Shown here: positions 13,171 to 26,700 of the stretch, piece by piece
Numbering within the stretch: the stretch's first letter is position 1
Layout of the letters: each line of letters starts with the position of its first letter
Origin: Dallia pectoralis
Taxonomy: Eukaryota; Chordata; Actinopteri; Esociformes; Umbridae
Reading direction: 5' to 3'
Length of the DNA: 64,000 nt
NCBI GenBank assembly: GCA_029465975.1
Contig: CM055728.1
Coordinates: 28,922,052 to 28,986,051, forward strand
Notes under the pieces: model-generated
Seen by the model: only the letters and a program-made list of their open reading frames with translations
Database searches by the model: none
What the model was told of the DNA's origin: nothing
Translations under genes and position numbers: made by a program

Positions 13171-14065
13171 CCCGGTTCCTGCCAAACCCCGGCATTCTCT
13201 CTCAGCATAGAGCTGTGTGACCGATACCCATATCACCTGACGGCCATACCACCACCAGGCTGCCACCAGGTTCACCGTGAGGGCGTCATCACTACTGACA
13301 CACAGCCTGTCAGCTGTCAGTTCCATGAGTGCAACACGCACAAGTTTCCCTTGACGTGGGTCACTTCGTTGTCTTTTTTCCAGGGTTGTGATACGGAATA
13401 TACAGGACAGCGTTCCAAACGTCTTTGGAGTTATTGCCGAATGTTTAACGAGCGCCGAATGCACACGACTTTAGTGTGGTTTGCAATAGAAGGGATGGTT
13501 TAGAGTTAATCATTGAAATGCATTCTGTGAATCTACGCTATATAATGTAATGTATACATTTGGATTTTGTGGTCTAGTTTTATTCCCGCAGTAATTTCTC
13601 CTCTAAACATTCTTGATGATAATGGCAAAATTATGATTTGTATTTACACAAGGCTTTGGAACAGATCATAGAGACATGTGGTCACGGTCAACGGTATCCA
13701 TCTGATTAATTCATGCCATGGCTTTATGTGATGGGCCGCCACAATGTTTATGGCCCAAATGTAATATAATAATCACAATAATCAAATGTAATCAGATTAC
13801 AAATATGGCATTTTTATGAGATGCTGGAGAAAATTTGATGATCAGGTTACACTTCTATTTTTGATTACAATTTATGACACAGGGCTGGTATCGATCAACG
13901 TGAATGAATCAAAGCTTTCATTGTTTTCTGTTTGAAATCTTTGTTGTTTTTGTTTGCCTCTCAAGAAACTGTTATAAACTGAAAGGTGTCATTGTAATGT
14001 ATAAATGCACAGTCAGAACAGTCAATCTAGTCACAGGTTAGTTTATCACGCGCTAACACAGCATC
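13171..14065. other. Non-coding spacer, no gene seen
   Basis: Single-copy sequence, AT-rich after 13500. The minus-strand frame that enters from the repeat array shows no known domain. Confidence 0.5.
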
Positions 14066-15510
14066 CACACCACCCCCACCCACACCACCCACACCACCCA
14101 CACCACCCACACCACCCACACCACCCACACCACCCACACCACCCACACCACCAACACCACCCACACCACCCACACCACCCACACCACCCACACCACCCAC
14201 ACCACCCACACCACCCACACCACCCACACCATCCACACCACCCACACCACCCACACCACCCACACCACCCACACCACCCACACCACCCACACCACCAACA
14301 CCACCCACACCACCCACACCACCCACACCACCCACACCACCCACACCACCAACACCACCCACACCACCCACACCATCCACACCACCAACACCACCCACAC
14401 CACCCACACCATCCACACCACCAACACCACCCACACCACCCACACCACCCACACCACCAACACCACCCACACCACCCACACCACCCCACCACACCACCCA
14501 CACCACCAACACCACCCACACCACCCACACCATCCACACCACCCACACCACCCACCACCACCCACACCACCAACACCATCCACACCACCAACACCACCAC
14601 ACCACCCACACCACCCACACCACCCACACCACCAACACCACCCACACCACCCACCACCACCCACACCACCCACCCCACCACCCACACCACCCACACCACC
14701 CACACCACCCACACCACCAACACCACCCACACCACCCACACCACCCACACCACCCACACCACCCACACCACCAACACCACCCACACCACCCACACCATCC
14801 ACACCACCAACACCACCCACACCACCCACACCATCCACACCACCAACACCACCCACACCACCCACACCACCCACACCACCACACCACACCACCCACACCA
14901 CCAACACCACCAACACCACCCACCACCACCCACACCATCCACACCACCACACCACCCACACCACCCACACCACCCACACCACCAACACCACCAACACCAC
15001 CCACACCACCCACACCACCCACACCACCCACACCACCCACACCACCAACACCACCCACACCACCCACACCACCATCCACACCCACCACCCACACCACCCA
15101 CACCACCCACACCACCCACACCACCCACACCACACCACCCCACCACCCACACCACCCACACCACCCACCACCCACACCACCCACACCATCCACACCACCA
15201 ACACCACCCACACCACCCACACCATCCACACCACCCACACCACCCACACCACCTACACCATCCAAACCATCCACACCACCTACACCATCCAAACCATCCA
15301 CACCACCCACACCACCCACACCATCCACACCACCCACACCACCCACACCACCCAAACCACCCACACCATCCAAACCATCCACACCACCCACACCACCCAC
15401 ACCCACCACCCACACCCACCACCCACACCACCCAAACCATCCACACCACCCACACCACCCACACCCACCACCCACACCCACCACCCACACCACCCAAACC
15501 ATCCACACCA
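14066..15510. repeat. 9-bp (CACACCACC)n array, 1.45 kb, essentially free of G
   Basis: Tandem array of CACACCACC with variants CACACCATC, AACACCACC, and ACACCCACC in the right third. The plus strand contains essentially no G over 1.4 kb, so the minus strand is a continuous run of GG/GGG doublets and triplets (GGTGGTGTGGGTGG type). Open frames of 400-500 codons run through it in several frames and are artefacts of the 9 bp period. Confidence 0.97.
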
Positions 15511-17021
15511 CACAGTTAACCCACTTCACCAAGACAGACTATTCTCTGTCAGACTTTAAAATAAGTTACAATATCGCACAAACACAAGGGTTTGGTTTAT
15601 TTCGATTTTTTAATGGCAGTTTGTATTTACAGAAACCGTCGCCCCCGATGAGAAAAATAGATCATTTGACTTGAGTTTATATTAATGATGTTCATCAGGG
15701 AAAATTTCAGTAATCACTTCAATTTCGGTAAATGGTGTCCAATAAACACTAAAACTACAGTTAGAGCTCAGAGTGTAAATAACCGCATTTCTAAATAACC
15801 ACATGTGATTTACTTCCAGTTCTGTTGGGCACCCTTTGGGTGTGTCCCTGATTTCCTCACAGACACAGACACCCGTAAACCAAACACTATCAGGTCTAGT
15901 CACAGGACTGTAGAGGAGTTTACAACACAATCCTTAAAACACTACGGTGAGCTTTTTTCCAATTGGTTAACATCAAGGAAATCATCTACTTTATATTAGA
16001 GTAATTGTTAGCGTTCACATTTTAACTACTGGTGTTCTGTTCACCTATTTACCTATTTTGTGTTGTGGGAGGGACCTGATTATGGTAATCTCAGCACTAT
16101 ATGTCGCATTTTTTTTCATTTATAAAATAGTTTTAAAGTGTATTATTCCTTTACAACGATGAACTAGGAGCTATGAAATGCTAAACAATACACACAATAG
16201 CCACACTCATCCGAGGGAGGAGGGATCAGACTTCTTGAAATCATTACTGGGATGGATTGTCCAGTTTAAAGTCTTTTACTTAGACAGCAGTGCAAGTAAT
16301 AGATAATGAAATTATTGGATGTCCGACCTCTATCTTGGTCCTGATTTGAAAAGACTAATCGTTTTACAAAACAGAACATTATGACTATGACTGTGTACCA
16401 GGAAACGGGCCATAACAAAAAAAACATTAAAATATGATGTAAGAGACTCCCTTGAAATAATACAGCCATAAACAGTCTAATAAATATACCTATCATATTT
16501 GCCAATGGAATGGATATATCTTTTTGTGTTGTCTTTCGGAAGGTCTTATTGTCTTTTACACATAGAACAAAAAACTAAAATACTGAAAGCTCTCTGTTCC
16601 ATTGTGAAATGTGGAGAGTATAAATGTGACATCCTGAATAAAGACACTTTGATTTTGGGATTTCGCAATGGGAAACGTTTCAAAACCCCCATAAATGTAT
16701 ATGATACTGGTACGTGACTGTAGAACTTGTTCTGCTTGTGGTATGGAAATTTATACGGAAATGGTAAATAGTCCATAAGCCTGGATTCAATCTGAAAGTG
16801 GTTAGCAGGCATTGTGGCTTTTAATGCTAACGTTCACGGAGAACCCCATTCACTGTATATGTTGCTCAGCATGTTTTGGCTCAATCAGACGTGGCCTTTA
16901 AAAGCCCACTGGCCTATAACAGGCTTCTGATTAAATCTAGGCCAAGATGTATTGATGAATATGAGCGTCGGGTGAACCCAATGAACTTTACTTTAACCGA
17001 ACACTTCACCTACACCACCCA
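15511..17021. other. Non-coding spacer, no gene seen
   Basis: Single-copy AT-rich sequence. Small open frames of 60-90 codons show no recognisable domain. Confidence 0.5.
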
Positions 17022-17083
17022 CCCACGCACGCACCCACGCACACACCCACGCACGCACGCACCCACGCACACACGCACCCACG

Positions 17084-17126
<43 letters not shown>
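17022..17126. repeat. (CGCACCCA)n / (CA)n compound microsatellite
   Basis: A run of CACGCACGCACCCA motifs passes into a pure CA tract of about 35 bp. Confidence 0.9.
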
Positions 17127-17127
<1 letters not shown>

Positions 17128-17433
17128 GTAAATTCTATTTTTGGTGTTGTAAAAGAAATGATTGTTTTCCCCCAAATATATATATGTATATATATGCATG
17201 TATGAAAATAAACACACCAAAAAGAGGTGATGCGACTACATTGAGCCAATGCACTGATAGGTGATAAAATGACATGAGTATTCCAACATAATAAAATGCT
17301 TAAGGTTGCAAAGACACTTTGATCCTTTACAGATAATTATTAACATGCCTACGGGATATCCTTTAGGAACAGGCCGTAGCTCGTCTGTTAAAGATATTAT
17401 GGGTGTATTTAAAGGTCTCCAGTTGAGTTGCCC

Positions 17434-17546
<113 letters not shown>

Positions 17547-17674
17547 CTCACCAGGATCTGTGGCAAATATGTTCCACTTGGATGGACCTTTTTCCCCTTT
17601 AAAATAAATGTGTGAATAAATTATAATATCAATGTGGCCTTGGGCTCCCAGTGACCATAGATAAGTAGTCAATG

Positions 17675-19788
17675 TAATGCACAGGGGACTTAATGCACAG
17701 GAGACTTAATGCACAGGAGACTTAATGCACAGGGGACTTAATGCACAGGGGGTTTAATGCACAGGGGACTTAATGCACAGGGGGTTTAATGCACAGGGGA
17801 CTTAATGCACAGGGGGCTTAATGCACAGGAGACTTAATGCACAGGAGACTTAATGCACAGGGGACTTAATGCACAGGGGGTTTGCACAGGGGGTTTAATG
17901 CACAGGGACTTAATGCACAGGGACTTAATGCACAGGAGACTTAATGCACAGGAGACTTAATGCACAGGGGACTTAATGCACAGGGGGTTTAATGCACAGG
18001 GGACTTAATGCACAGGAGACTTAATGCACAGGAGACTTAATGCACAGGGGACTTAATGCACAGGGGGTTTAATGCACAGGGGACTTAATGCACAGGGGGT
18101 TTAATGCACAGGAGACTTAATGCACAGGAGACTTAATGCACAGGAGACTTAATGCACAGGGGACTTAATGCACAGGAGACTTAATGCACAGGAGACTTAA
18201 TGCACAGGGGGTTTAATGGGGACTTAATGCACAGGAGACTTAATGCACATGCACAGGGACTTAATGCACAGGGGGGTTTAATGCACAGGAGACTTAATGC
18301 ACAGGAGACTTAATGCACAGGAGACTTAATGCACAGGGACTTAATGCACAGGGGACTTAATGCACAGGAGACTTAATGCACAGGGGACTTAATGCACAGG
18401 AGACTTAATGCACAGGGGACTTAATGCACAGGAGACTTAATGCACAGGAGACTTAATGCACAGGGGACTTAATGCACAGGGGGTTTAATGCACAGGGGAC
18501 TTAATGCACAGGAGACTTAATGCACAGGAGACTTAATGCACAGGGGGTTTAATGCACAGGAGACTTAATGCACAGGGGGTTTAATGCACAGGGGACTTAA
18601 TGCACAGGAGACTTAATGCACAGGGGACTTAATGCACAGGGAACTTAATGCACAGGGAACTTAATGCACAGGAGACTTAATGCACAGGAGACTTAATGCA
18701 CAGGGGGTTTAATGCACAGGGGGTTTAATGCACAGGGAACTTAATGCACAGGGGACTTAATGCACAGGGGGTTTAATGCACAGGAGACTTAATGCACAGG
18801 GGGTTTAATGCACAGGAGACTTAATGCACAGGGGGTTTAATGCACAGGAGACTTAATGCACAGGGGGTTTAATGCACAGGAGACTTAATGCACAGGGGGT
18901 TTAATGCACAGGGGACTTAATGCACAGGGGGTTTAATGCACAGGAGACTTAATGCACAGGGGGTTTAATGCACAGGAGACTTAATGCACAGGGGACTTAA
19001 TGCACAGGGGTTTAATGCACAGGAGACTTAATGCACAGGGGGTTTAATGCACAGGGGACTTAATGCACAGGGGGTTTAATGCACAGGAGACTTAATGCAC
19101 AGGGGGTTTAATGCACAGGAGACTTAATGCACAGGGGACTTAATGCACAGGGGGTTTAATGCACAGGAGACTTAATGCACAGGAGACTTAATGCACAGGG
19201 GGTTTAATGCACAGGGGACTTAATGCACAGGGGGTTTAATGCACAGGGAACTTAATGCACAGGGGACTTAATGCACAGGGGGTTTAATGCACAGGAGACT
19301 TAATGCACAGGGGGTTTAATGCACAGGGGGTTTAATGCACAGGAGACTTAATGCACAGGGGGTTTAATGCACAGGGGACTTAATGCACAGGGGGTTTAAT
19401 GGGGTTTAATGCACAGGGGGTTTAATGCACAGGGGACTTAATGCACAGGGGGTTTAATGCACAGGGGGTTTAATGCACAGGGGACTTAATGGGGGTTTAA
19501 TGCACAGGGGACTTAATGCACAGGGGACTTAATGGGGTTTAATGCACAGGGGGTTTAATGCACAGGGGACTTAATGCACAGGGGGTTTAATGCACAGGGG
19601 GTTTAATGCACAGGGGACTTAATGCACAGGGGGTTTAATGCACAGGGGGTTTAATGCACAGGGGACTTAATGCACAGGGGGTTTAATGCACAGGGGGTTT
19701 AATGCACAGGGGACTTAATGCACAGGGGGTTTAATGCACAGGGGGTTTAATGCACAGGGGGTTTAATGCACAGGGGGTTTAATGCACT
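17675..19788. repeat. 16-bp minisatellite, about 130 copies
   Basis: The unit is TTAATGCACAGGGGAC, with two other major types ending GGAGAC and GGGGGT. Left of about 18500 the types are mixed. On the right they form regular patterns, first alternating two types and later repeating three-unit blocks (GGGGAC, GGGGGT, GGGGGT). Rare truncated units (TTAATGGGG) mark some boundaries. Confidence 0.97.
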
Positions 19789-20217
19789 GGTTTTATAGAC
19801 ATTTCTGTCTCCCTGCCATGTTTGGCCCCTCTCAGATCCCCTCACACTGCAGTTATATAACTTAGATCAGCCATCTTTGAAGTTACAGCAGGGGGGGGGG
19901 CTGGGTTTACATTTCCTGGCTCTTACTGTTGTTATTGGGTACTGTGGCCACAGGCACAAAGTGCTGGGACCGGCTCCCCCTGAACCCGCCCTGACCCCTG
20001 ACCCCTGACAAACTTCCTCTCATCATGCACCAACACACTTGGTCCCTAAACTCATCCCCTTGTGGGATTTCCGATTTCCTGATTTTATCTACTCCTCCGT
20101 GGCTTCATTAACACAGGCAGCACTATTCTGATCAGTTATAAAGAAATAAGATCTGATCTCTGGCCAATAATGAGGCAATGGTGTCTGCATTTGGAAGTGC
20201 ATGTGCACAGACGCCCA
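19789..20217. other. Non-coding spacer, no gene seen
   Basis: Single-copy sequence with a G9 run near 19892 and a short CCCCTGACC repeat near 19990. No gene. Confidence 0.5.
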
Positions 20218-20238
20218 CACACACACTTAAACACAACA

Positions 20239-20307
<69 letters not shown>
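20218..20307. repeat. (CA)n microsatellite
   Basis: Nearly pure CA run, uninterrupted from about 20242 to 20307. Confidence 0.95.
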
Positions 20308-20309
<2 letters not shown>

Positions 20310-20739
20310 TAAGTGTTACATTGCTATGTTGAAAAACAATATTTTGATTGTTTTGGTTTTGTGTTTTTGGCTCATATAAATTACATTTATGTTGATAACC
20401 CCTGAGGGATTAAACATGTTAGAACATTGCAAGTAGAGAAGTCATACAGGTCACACCCTGAACAATATACAAAATCAGGTCTTGAAACCCACCCCAAAAA
20501 TGTCAACGTTTTCACTTTGTTTGATAAATTGAAAGGTGTGTCCAAACATCAGACTGTCACGGAATTATCGTGCACATTTAATTGATAGCAGCTTGTTAAT
20601 TTAATTTAATGACTGAGGTGTGATGAAAGTGGAAAGTTTCCTTAAAGTCATTAGCGTTGAACTGAAATGAAAAACGGCATAAATTAAGTTGGGTTTTATG
20701 AGTGTCACATGTTATGTATAAAATACATTTGATTGATTG
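20308..20739. other. AT-rich spacer, no gene seen
   Basis: Single-copy sequence. The GATTGATTGATTGAT run at the right end leads into the next array. Confidence 0.5.
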
Positions 20740-21402
20740 ATTGATGTAGTGAGCTGTGTGTATTGATGTAGTGAGCTGTGTGTATTGATGTAGTGAGCTG
20801 TGTGTATTGATGTAGTGAGCTGTGTGTATTGATCTAGTGAGCTGTGTGTATTGATGTAGTGAGCTGTGTGTATTGATGTAGTGAGCTGTGTGTATTGATG
20901 TAGTGAGCTGTGTGTATTGATGTAGTGAGCTGTGTGTATTGATCTAGTGAGCTGTGTGTATTGATGTAGTGAGCTGTGTGTTTTGATGTAGTGAGCTGTG
21001 TGTATATATGTAGTGAGCTGTGTGTATTGATCTAGTGAGCTGTGTGTATTGATGTAGTGAGCTGTGTGTTTTGATGTAGTGAGCTGTTTGTATTGATGTA
21101 GTGAGCTGTGTGTATTGATGTAGTGAGCTGTGTGTATTGATGTATAGATAGCTGTGTGTATTGATGTAGTGAGCTGTGTGTATTGATGTAGTGAGCTGTG
21201 TGTATTGATGTAGTGAGCTGTGTGTATTGATGTAGTGAGCTGTGTGTATTGATGTAGTGAGCTGTGTGTATTGATGTAGTGAGCTGTTTGTATTGATGTA
21301 GTGAGCTGTGTGTATTGATGTAGTGAGCTGTTTGTATTGATGTAGTGAGCTGTGTGTATTGATGTAGTGAGCTGTGTGTATTGATGTATAGATAGCTGTG
21401 TG
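20740..21402. repeat. 22-bp minisatellite, about 30 copies
   Basis: The unit is TGTAGTGAGCTGTGTGTATT followed by GA. Variants include GATCTAGTGAGC, TTTTGATG and TATAGATAGC. The last variant is also found in the sequence just downstream, which may be where the array arose. Confidence 0.95.
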
Positions 21403-23321
21403 TAGATAGGGATTTGCCTTAATGGGTTGTAGCTGTTATCACTGAGTCTAGTGTTCTGGATGTATAGATAACCAGTTAAGGAGGGTCACATTAATGTGTG
21501 TTGAAGGGCCTGATGGGTAAATTACTTCTGATTAATTTAAGGAGTGTTTCAGTGTCAAGCTTATAGACTATGAGACAACATAGTTGAAGATTGGCAGATG
21601 GTGAATTTGACATGGATATACTTGGCAGCAAGGGAGAATGATATCTTGTTTCTCAATCAGGATATGTGTAGGTCCCTTCCTTTCTCCGATAACAAACAGG
21701 GCTTGTAGACATTCTTATATTGTCCTACACTAGATGGCCTGGTGTGGAGCACACCCGGCACCACAGGCAGCAGAACCCAGGAAGCAGGATGAACCACAGC
21801 AACCCTGGTCACCACAGCAACCCTGGTCACCACAGCAATCCAGGTCGCCACAACAACCACTTATTTTAGCAAAAAGTACATTATGTGCCAAGCCATGACA
21901 TCCAAGCGTTAAAATAAAAAAAGACAATGCCCAGATCACTGCAACACCAAAGCTTTGCCATAGTAAACACGTTGTGTGCCCGGACACATGACACACCTTC
22001 AAAACGCTCCAACCGCTTTCATTGGGCTCCTTTTACCTTATGGGAAGTTATTGTTCAGTCCCAATAGAACGCTTAGGGAACCATGTAGATCCATCCATGA
22101 TAAAGACAGTAAATCCAAAATGTATTCCAACATGAATGAAAAAGGTTCTACCTGAAACCCAAACTGTACTTTTACAAAGGGCCTACCGTAGTCTGGCCAA
22201 AGGTGGTACATGGAATAACAGCATTGCCACTTTGAGTGACACCATCAGTACTTATAGGACATAGTGAAATGGTAACACAGTGTTCTCTTCAGAGTGGACA
22301 GGGAAGGGCAATGCTGAATGAAACACAATGAACACCTGCTGTTTGTTTGGGATCAGCAAACATGGCCAGCTAAGGACACTGAACAACACACTTTGAAGTG
22401 TTTACGTTTGAATAACTTATCCGGAGCGACACACACTTACAAACTACTAAATAAACTACTTGGACTGAATGGAGTCCCTGGAACACAAAGAGATGTTGTC
22501 ACTGCACCATGACCAAATGGGTTTATTAATCATTCTCTTTTTGGACCATCAGAGAAATACTGCATTTGTTACAAGCTTTGTTTACAACGAATACAGAGTA
22601 ACCATGAAATGCAGTGTAGTGTAGTCTGTAAAAAACTTAGAAAAATGTAAAAAAAAGAAACACACTGTAAATATTTTTTTAACCAGATAGACTGATTGTG
22701 AACAACTTTTCATTTGCAACAGCGACCAGGCCAAGATAAGGTGAAAAAGCGTGTAAATAAATACACAGAACACAGGAGTGCAAATAGCAGTGGGACACAA
22801 CACTCGCAGATCATGTCTAGGTGTCCCGAGATTTGGCAAGGAAATCTAAACACAATAAATTGGACTAGATTTAATTTAAAGTGAACCTGCACTGTCATCA
22901 TATTCCAGCAAGCACTGTGAATAGGGAAGTGTGGGCCAGAGATTGATTCAACGTGTTTACTGCAGATAAATGGTTCTGTTTACAGGCTAGGAGACGGGAA
23001 ATGTGAGGAGTGGTTATTGCATGGAGCGTGACTGGGCTACAGGGGGAAGGAGAAAACAAGGAGAAAACTAAAAAATACTTTATCTACCCCACTTCCAAAT
23101 CACAAAACCTGAGGTATTGAACATTTATAGCTTCAGAAATAAAATATCCTTCGTATTTTCCTGGCCGGTAGAAGCAAGAAGAGGAATTATAAAGAGGAAG
23201 CCTGACTTGGCCACAAACAGAAACACTTTTGTTATATTTTTTTATCTTTCCGTAATAGGTCATTATATCGTGCACTCACCTTTTGGCATCAAATGTTCTC
23301 ACTTGCAAATCATATATCCAG
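21403..23321. other. Spacer with a small 18-bp repeat, no gene seen
   Basis: A short tandem repeat of CAACCCTGGTCACCACAG lies at about 21797-21856. The rest is single-copy. The open frames of 60-90 codons have no recognisable domain. Confidence 0.5.
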
Positions 23322-23726
23322 TCTCACCCCCTCATCTGTCTCACACCCTCACCTGTCTCACCCCCTCACCCCCTCCTCTGTCTCACCCCCTCACCAGTCT
23401 CACCCCCTCATCTGTCTCACCCCTTCACTTTTCTCACCCCTCACTTGTCTCACCCCCTTATCTATCTCACCCCTCACCTGTCTCACCCAACTCAACTGTC
23501 TCACCCCCTAACCTGTCTCACCCCCTCACCTGTCTCACCCCCTCACCTGTCTCACCCCCTCACCTGTCTCACCCCTTCACCTATCTCACCCCCTCAGCTA
23601 TCTCACCCCCTCACCTGTCTCACCCCCTCACATGTCTCACCCCCTCACATATCTCACCCCTCACCTGTCTCACCCCCTCACATGTCTCACCCCCTCACCT
23701 GTCTCACCCCCTCACCTGTCTCACCT
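23322..23726. repeat. 17-bp minisatellite, CTGTCTCACCCCCTCAC
   Basis: About 23 copies of a 17 bp pyrimidine-rich unit with single-base variants. The plus strand is almost free of G. Ser/Pro/His/Leu-rich frames through it are artefacts. Confidence 0.93.
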
Positions 23727-26700
23727 CCAGATCTTACCCTTGTGACAGCTAACAGACAATTTCAACAGTCAGTCCTATGAGCTTTTGTTAACTGGGTTTT
23801 GAGAAGGGTTCGATCAGTGTCTCATTTATAACACTTTATTATTATCAAACAGGTTATTTTACTTTTTTTATAACTTTCCTAAACCTGATTGAGTCCATAG
23901 GCCAAGAAAAACTTCAAACCACAATTCCTTTATACAACCCTCGTAAACTGAGGCTATTAAGTCAACGAGCTTGGCTGGCAGAATGAATTGTAGGGGTGTT
24001 CTGTAACAGTAAAACATGTATAGCATGTCAGCTGAATTAAAATGACAAAATCTACATGAAAAAATAATTGTATGGCCCTGGAACTGAACCTGTCAACCTG
24101 TCGGAAATAACTATTATCCATGGGTGCTGTTTTTAAAGACATATCACTATCTTATGGACTAGGATATTGTATTGGATGGGATATTAGCTCTGCTGCTAAC
24201 AGACGTCATACTCTGGGTCTGGCTGCAGCAGTCCATTCACAGCGTGTGTAAATCACTTTCCCTTCATTACTCACCTTCGTAAAACAACATGAAAACAACT
24301 TCCTCTGGGAGGTTTCATGTGATGGAAATATAAAATAAGCAGAAAGGCAACACCGGAATAACCTAAATGTGAAGAAATGAGTACCGGTGTGAATGGGATA
24401 GTATGTGGTCAGTGTTCGGTCATAGAAAAATGGTCACCAACACATTTGGTCGGTAGTCTCAGAGTTTTTGTTGTCTGATTAAGAAATGAGTGTCCTGGAA
24501 CAGGAATGTATTCTCTTTAGACAAAAAAGGAGTCTGATTTTACTGTCATTTCTTTAACTAAAAAAACAATGTGGGCCTTTGTAGGGCTTTATATTTAGCC
24601 TATTTTCTTTTTCCTAAAATGGCGCTGGTCTAATGTTACACAGCAGGCAGTTTATTCTCTGCCGGCTAGCTGGCTGCAGTCCCAGTGGCGTGTTGCCTTT
24701 GTGTTGAGTACTCAAACCCAGATTAGTTGATCAGAGCTTCCTTCAGGGGATGTAGGCTATTACGCCAGAATGAAGGAGTCTAGTTCTTACATCAACCTGA
24801 AGAAAAAGCAAGCTGTGCTTTTTTTTTTATCATAAGTCTGTCGGAGAAGGTAGCTGGTGGACAACAGTTGGTCTCTTTGGTAGGATGTTTACCGATTTTT
24901 CACTGTAAGTGGTGGATCAAAAGATAACTAATTCATGTTCATTTTTTTCGGATCTAGAGGGTTCATGATACTCAGACAGTGGTCATTTACCCGATCACCC
25001 ACATTTCTCATTTCCTCCTAGCTTGTAACCCACTATGGATTAGGCAACAGCCATGCAAGAACAGAAACGTCAAGTTAATCGACACAGAGGTTAAGAACCG
25101 TGTGCTGGTTTTACTTTGCACTACACATGTTTGAGAGACCAAAACAGGGCTTAGCTGAGGGCAAGACCAGTTTTTCCAGTGTTGTAGCGCTTGTATAACC
25201 CCACAGCAGAAAAACGCTCTCGGTTAAATTCCTCAACTTGCCTTCAGATTGGACACAATCTGTATGACTGGTGGGCCCTGGAGTCAATAGCCTCAAGATG
25301 TGTTTAACGAGCCAGAAACTCACAACTCACCGTAAGTGGAGTTAAAATAGGGGTCAGAAAAAAACCTGAGGGAGAAAAAACTGACAAATATCTGCTTAGC
25401 ATCAAAACAAATGATCGTTCTTTAACAAATATTTGTAGGTGCAACACATTTTGGCCTGTACGTCTAGTTGCGGAAAACACTCAGAAATGGTTGGCAGGAG
25501 GTTGTTGGCTAGACTGACAGGGTCACTTGTTTTTGGTAGCTTGCCAGCCAGACAGACAGACAAAGTAAATAATGATCAAAATGCCTCATTGAACCCACTA
25601 CATGCTCAATACTACCTGTGCTGCCAATGTTCAGCTGTAAAAAAAACGTAACTGTAAAGCCGGCGTCATGCAATGTTCATCATCAATGCTGTCTCAGTAA
25701 CTGCAGTAATACTCGCTGTAGAAGTCGGTTCACTTCAGCACTACAGATTAAATAATGTTTTAGTTAAATAACAACACACGTGATTTAAGGGAATTTGATC
25801 GGGCTTCACAGGCAGCATCCTAAAATAAACTCTTCTACTTGGGTTTTCTCTGGGTCAATATTGTCTAGGAAGCGGCCGGTGACTTCGGCAGAATGGGCCA
25901 AGGTCAGAGACATAACATAAATCAGGAGTTTTATGTGGGACTTTTATACACAACAAAACAACCCTTTTTCTGAATGTGGACATGACAAGGATGTTGACAG
26001 ATAGTACATCACCATCAAGGGCATAGCTGAAGATGGTACAATAACTCGTGTCTGGGAACCAACTCTGCAGACAATCCTGTCAACTGCCACTGTTTTGGCA
26101 AAAAGACCATATAGGCTGAACAAAAACATGAAACGTGAGCATTCTTTCAGCCAGACTCTGTGGGATCTATACATTGTTTACTGAAAAGTGTATTACTTAA
26201 ATTAGAATCTTAAAATGGATGTTAGACATGACTGGCTCACCGCTTAAGCCTCAGCAGCAATCTATGTTATTATGTTCCGGGGGATCATGGAAGCCATGTG
26301 GATTTTCTAATTTCAAACGGATAAATGCTTTTCTATTATATAATGTCCGCGGTGCTATTGTTGGTCGCCATTAGAGTATTGCTGAGGTCTGTAAGAAAAG
26401 GCCGAGCTGGGTCACGGTTCTCCCAGAGCCCAGGAGCGGAGCGGTCCAAGAACAGCTTAGCTGTCGGTAATTTAGCTGTCTAGCTGAGCGGGGGAACATT
26501 CTATGCTACAGCCTGATGCGTTGCACTGCTACCATATGAGAAAACGTTTAAGTCCGGGCATGCATAAACCTATTCTTTAAAGTGTAACGAAATGCACGTA
26601 TTGGACGTGCTTTTTGCTGTTTAGGCAGGACTCTATAGGAAACTCAGGTATGCCTATTGGAAACACATGTTGTTTTTCTGTGCCTGATTTTTGCGTGATG

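Noticed and set aside
12754..13464. 236-codon minus-strand frame with a unique N-terminal half
   Set aside because: Half of it is the 25 bp minisatellite. The unique part has no recognisable domain or gene signals.
14005..15532. Open frames of 400-500 codons over the CACACCACC array, both strands
   Set aside because: The 9 bp unit is a multiple of three and lacks stop codons, so every frame stays open. The products are pure repeats.
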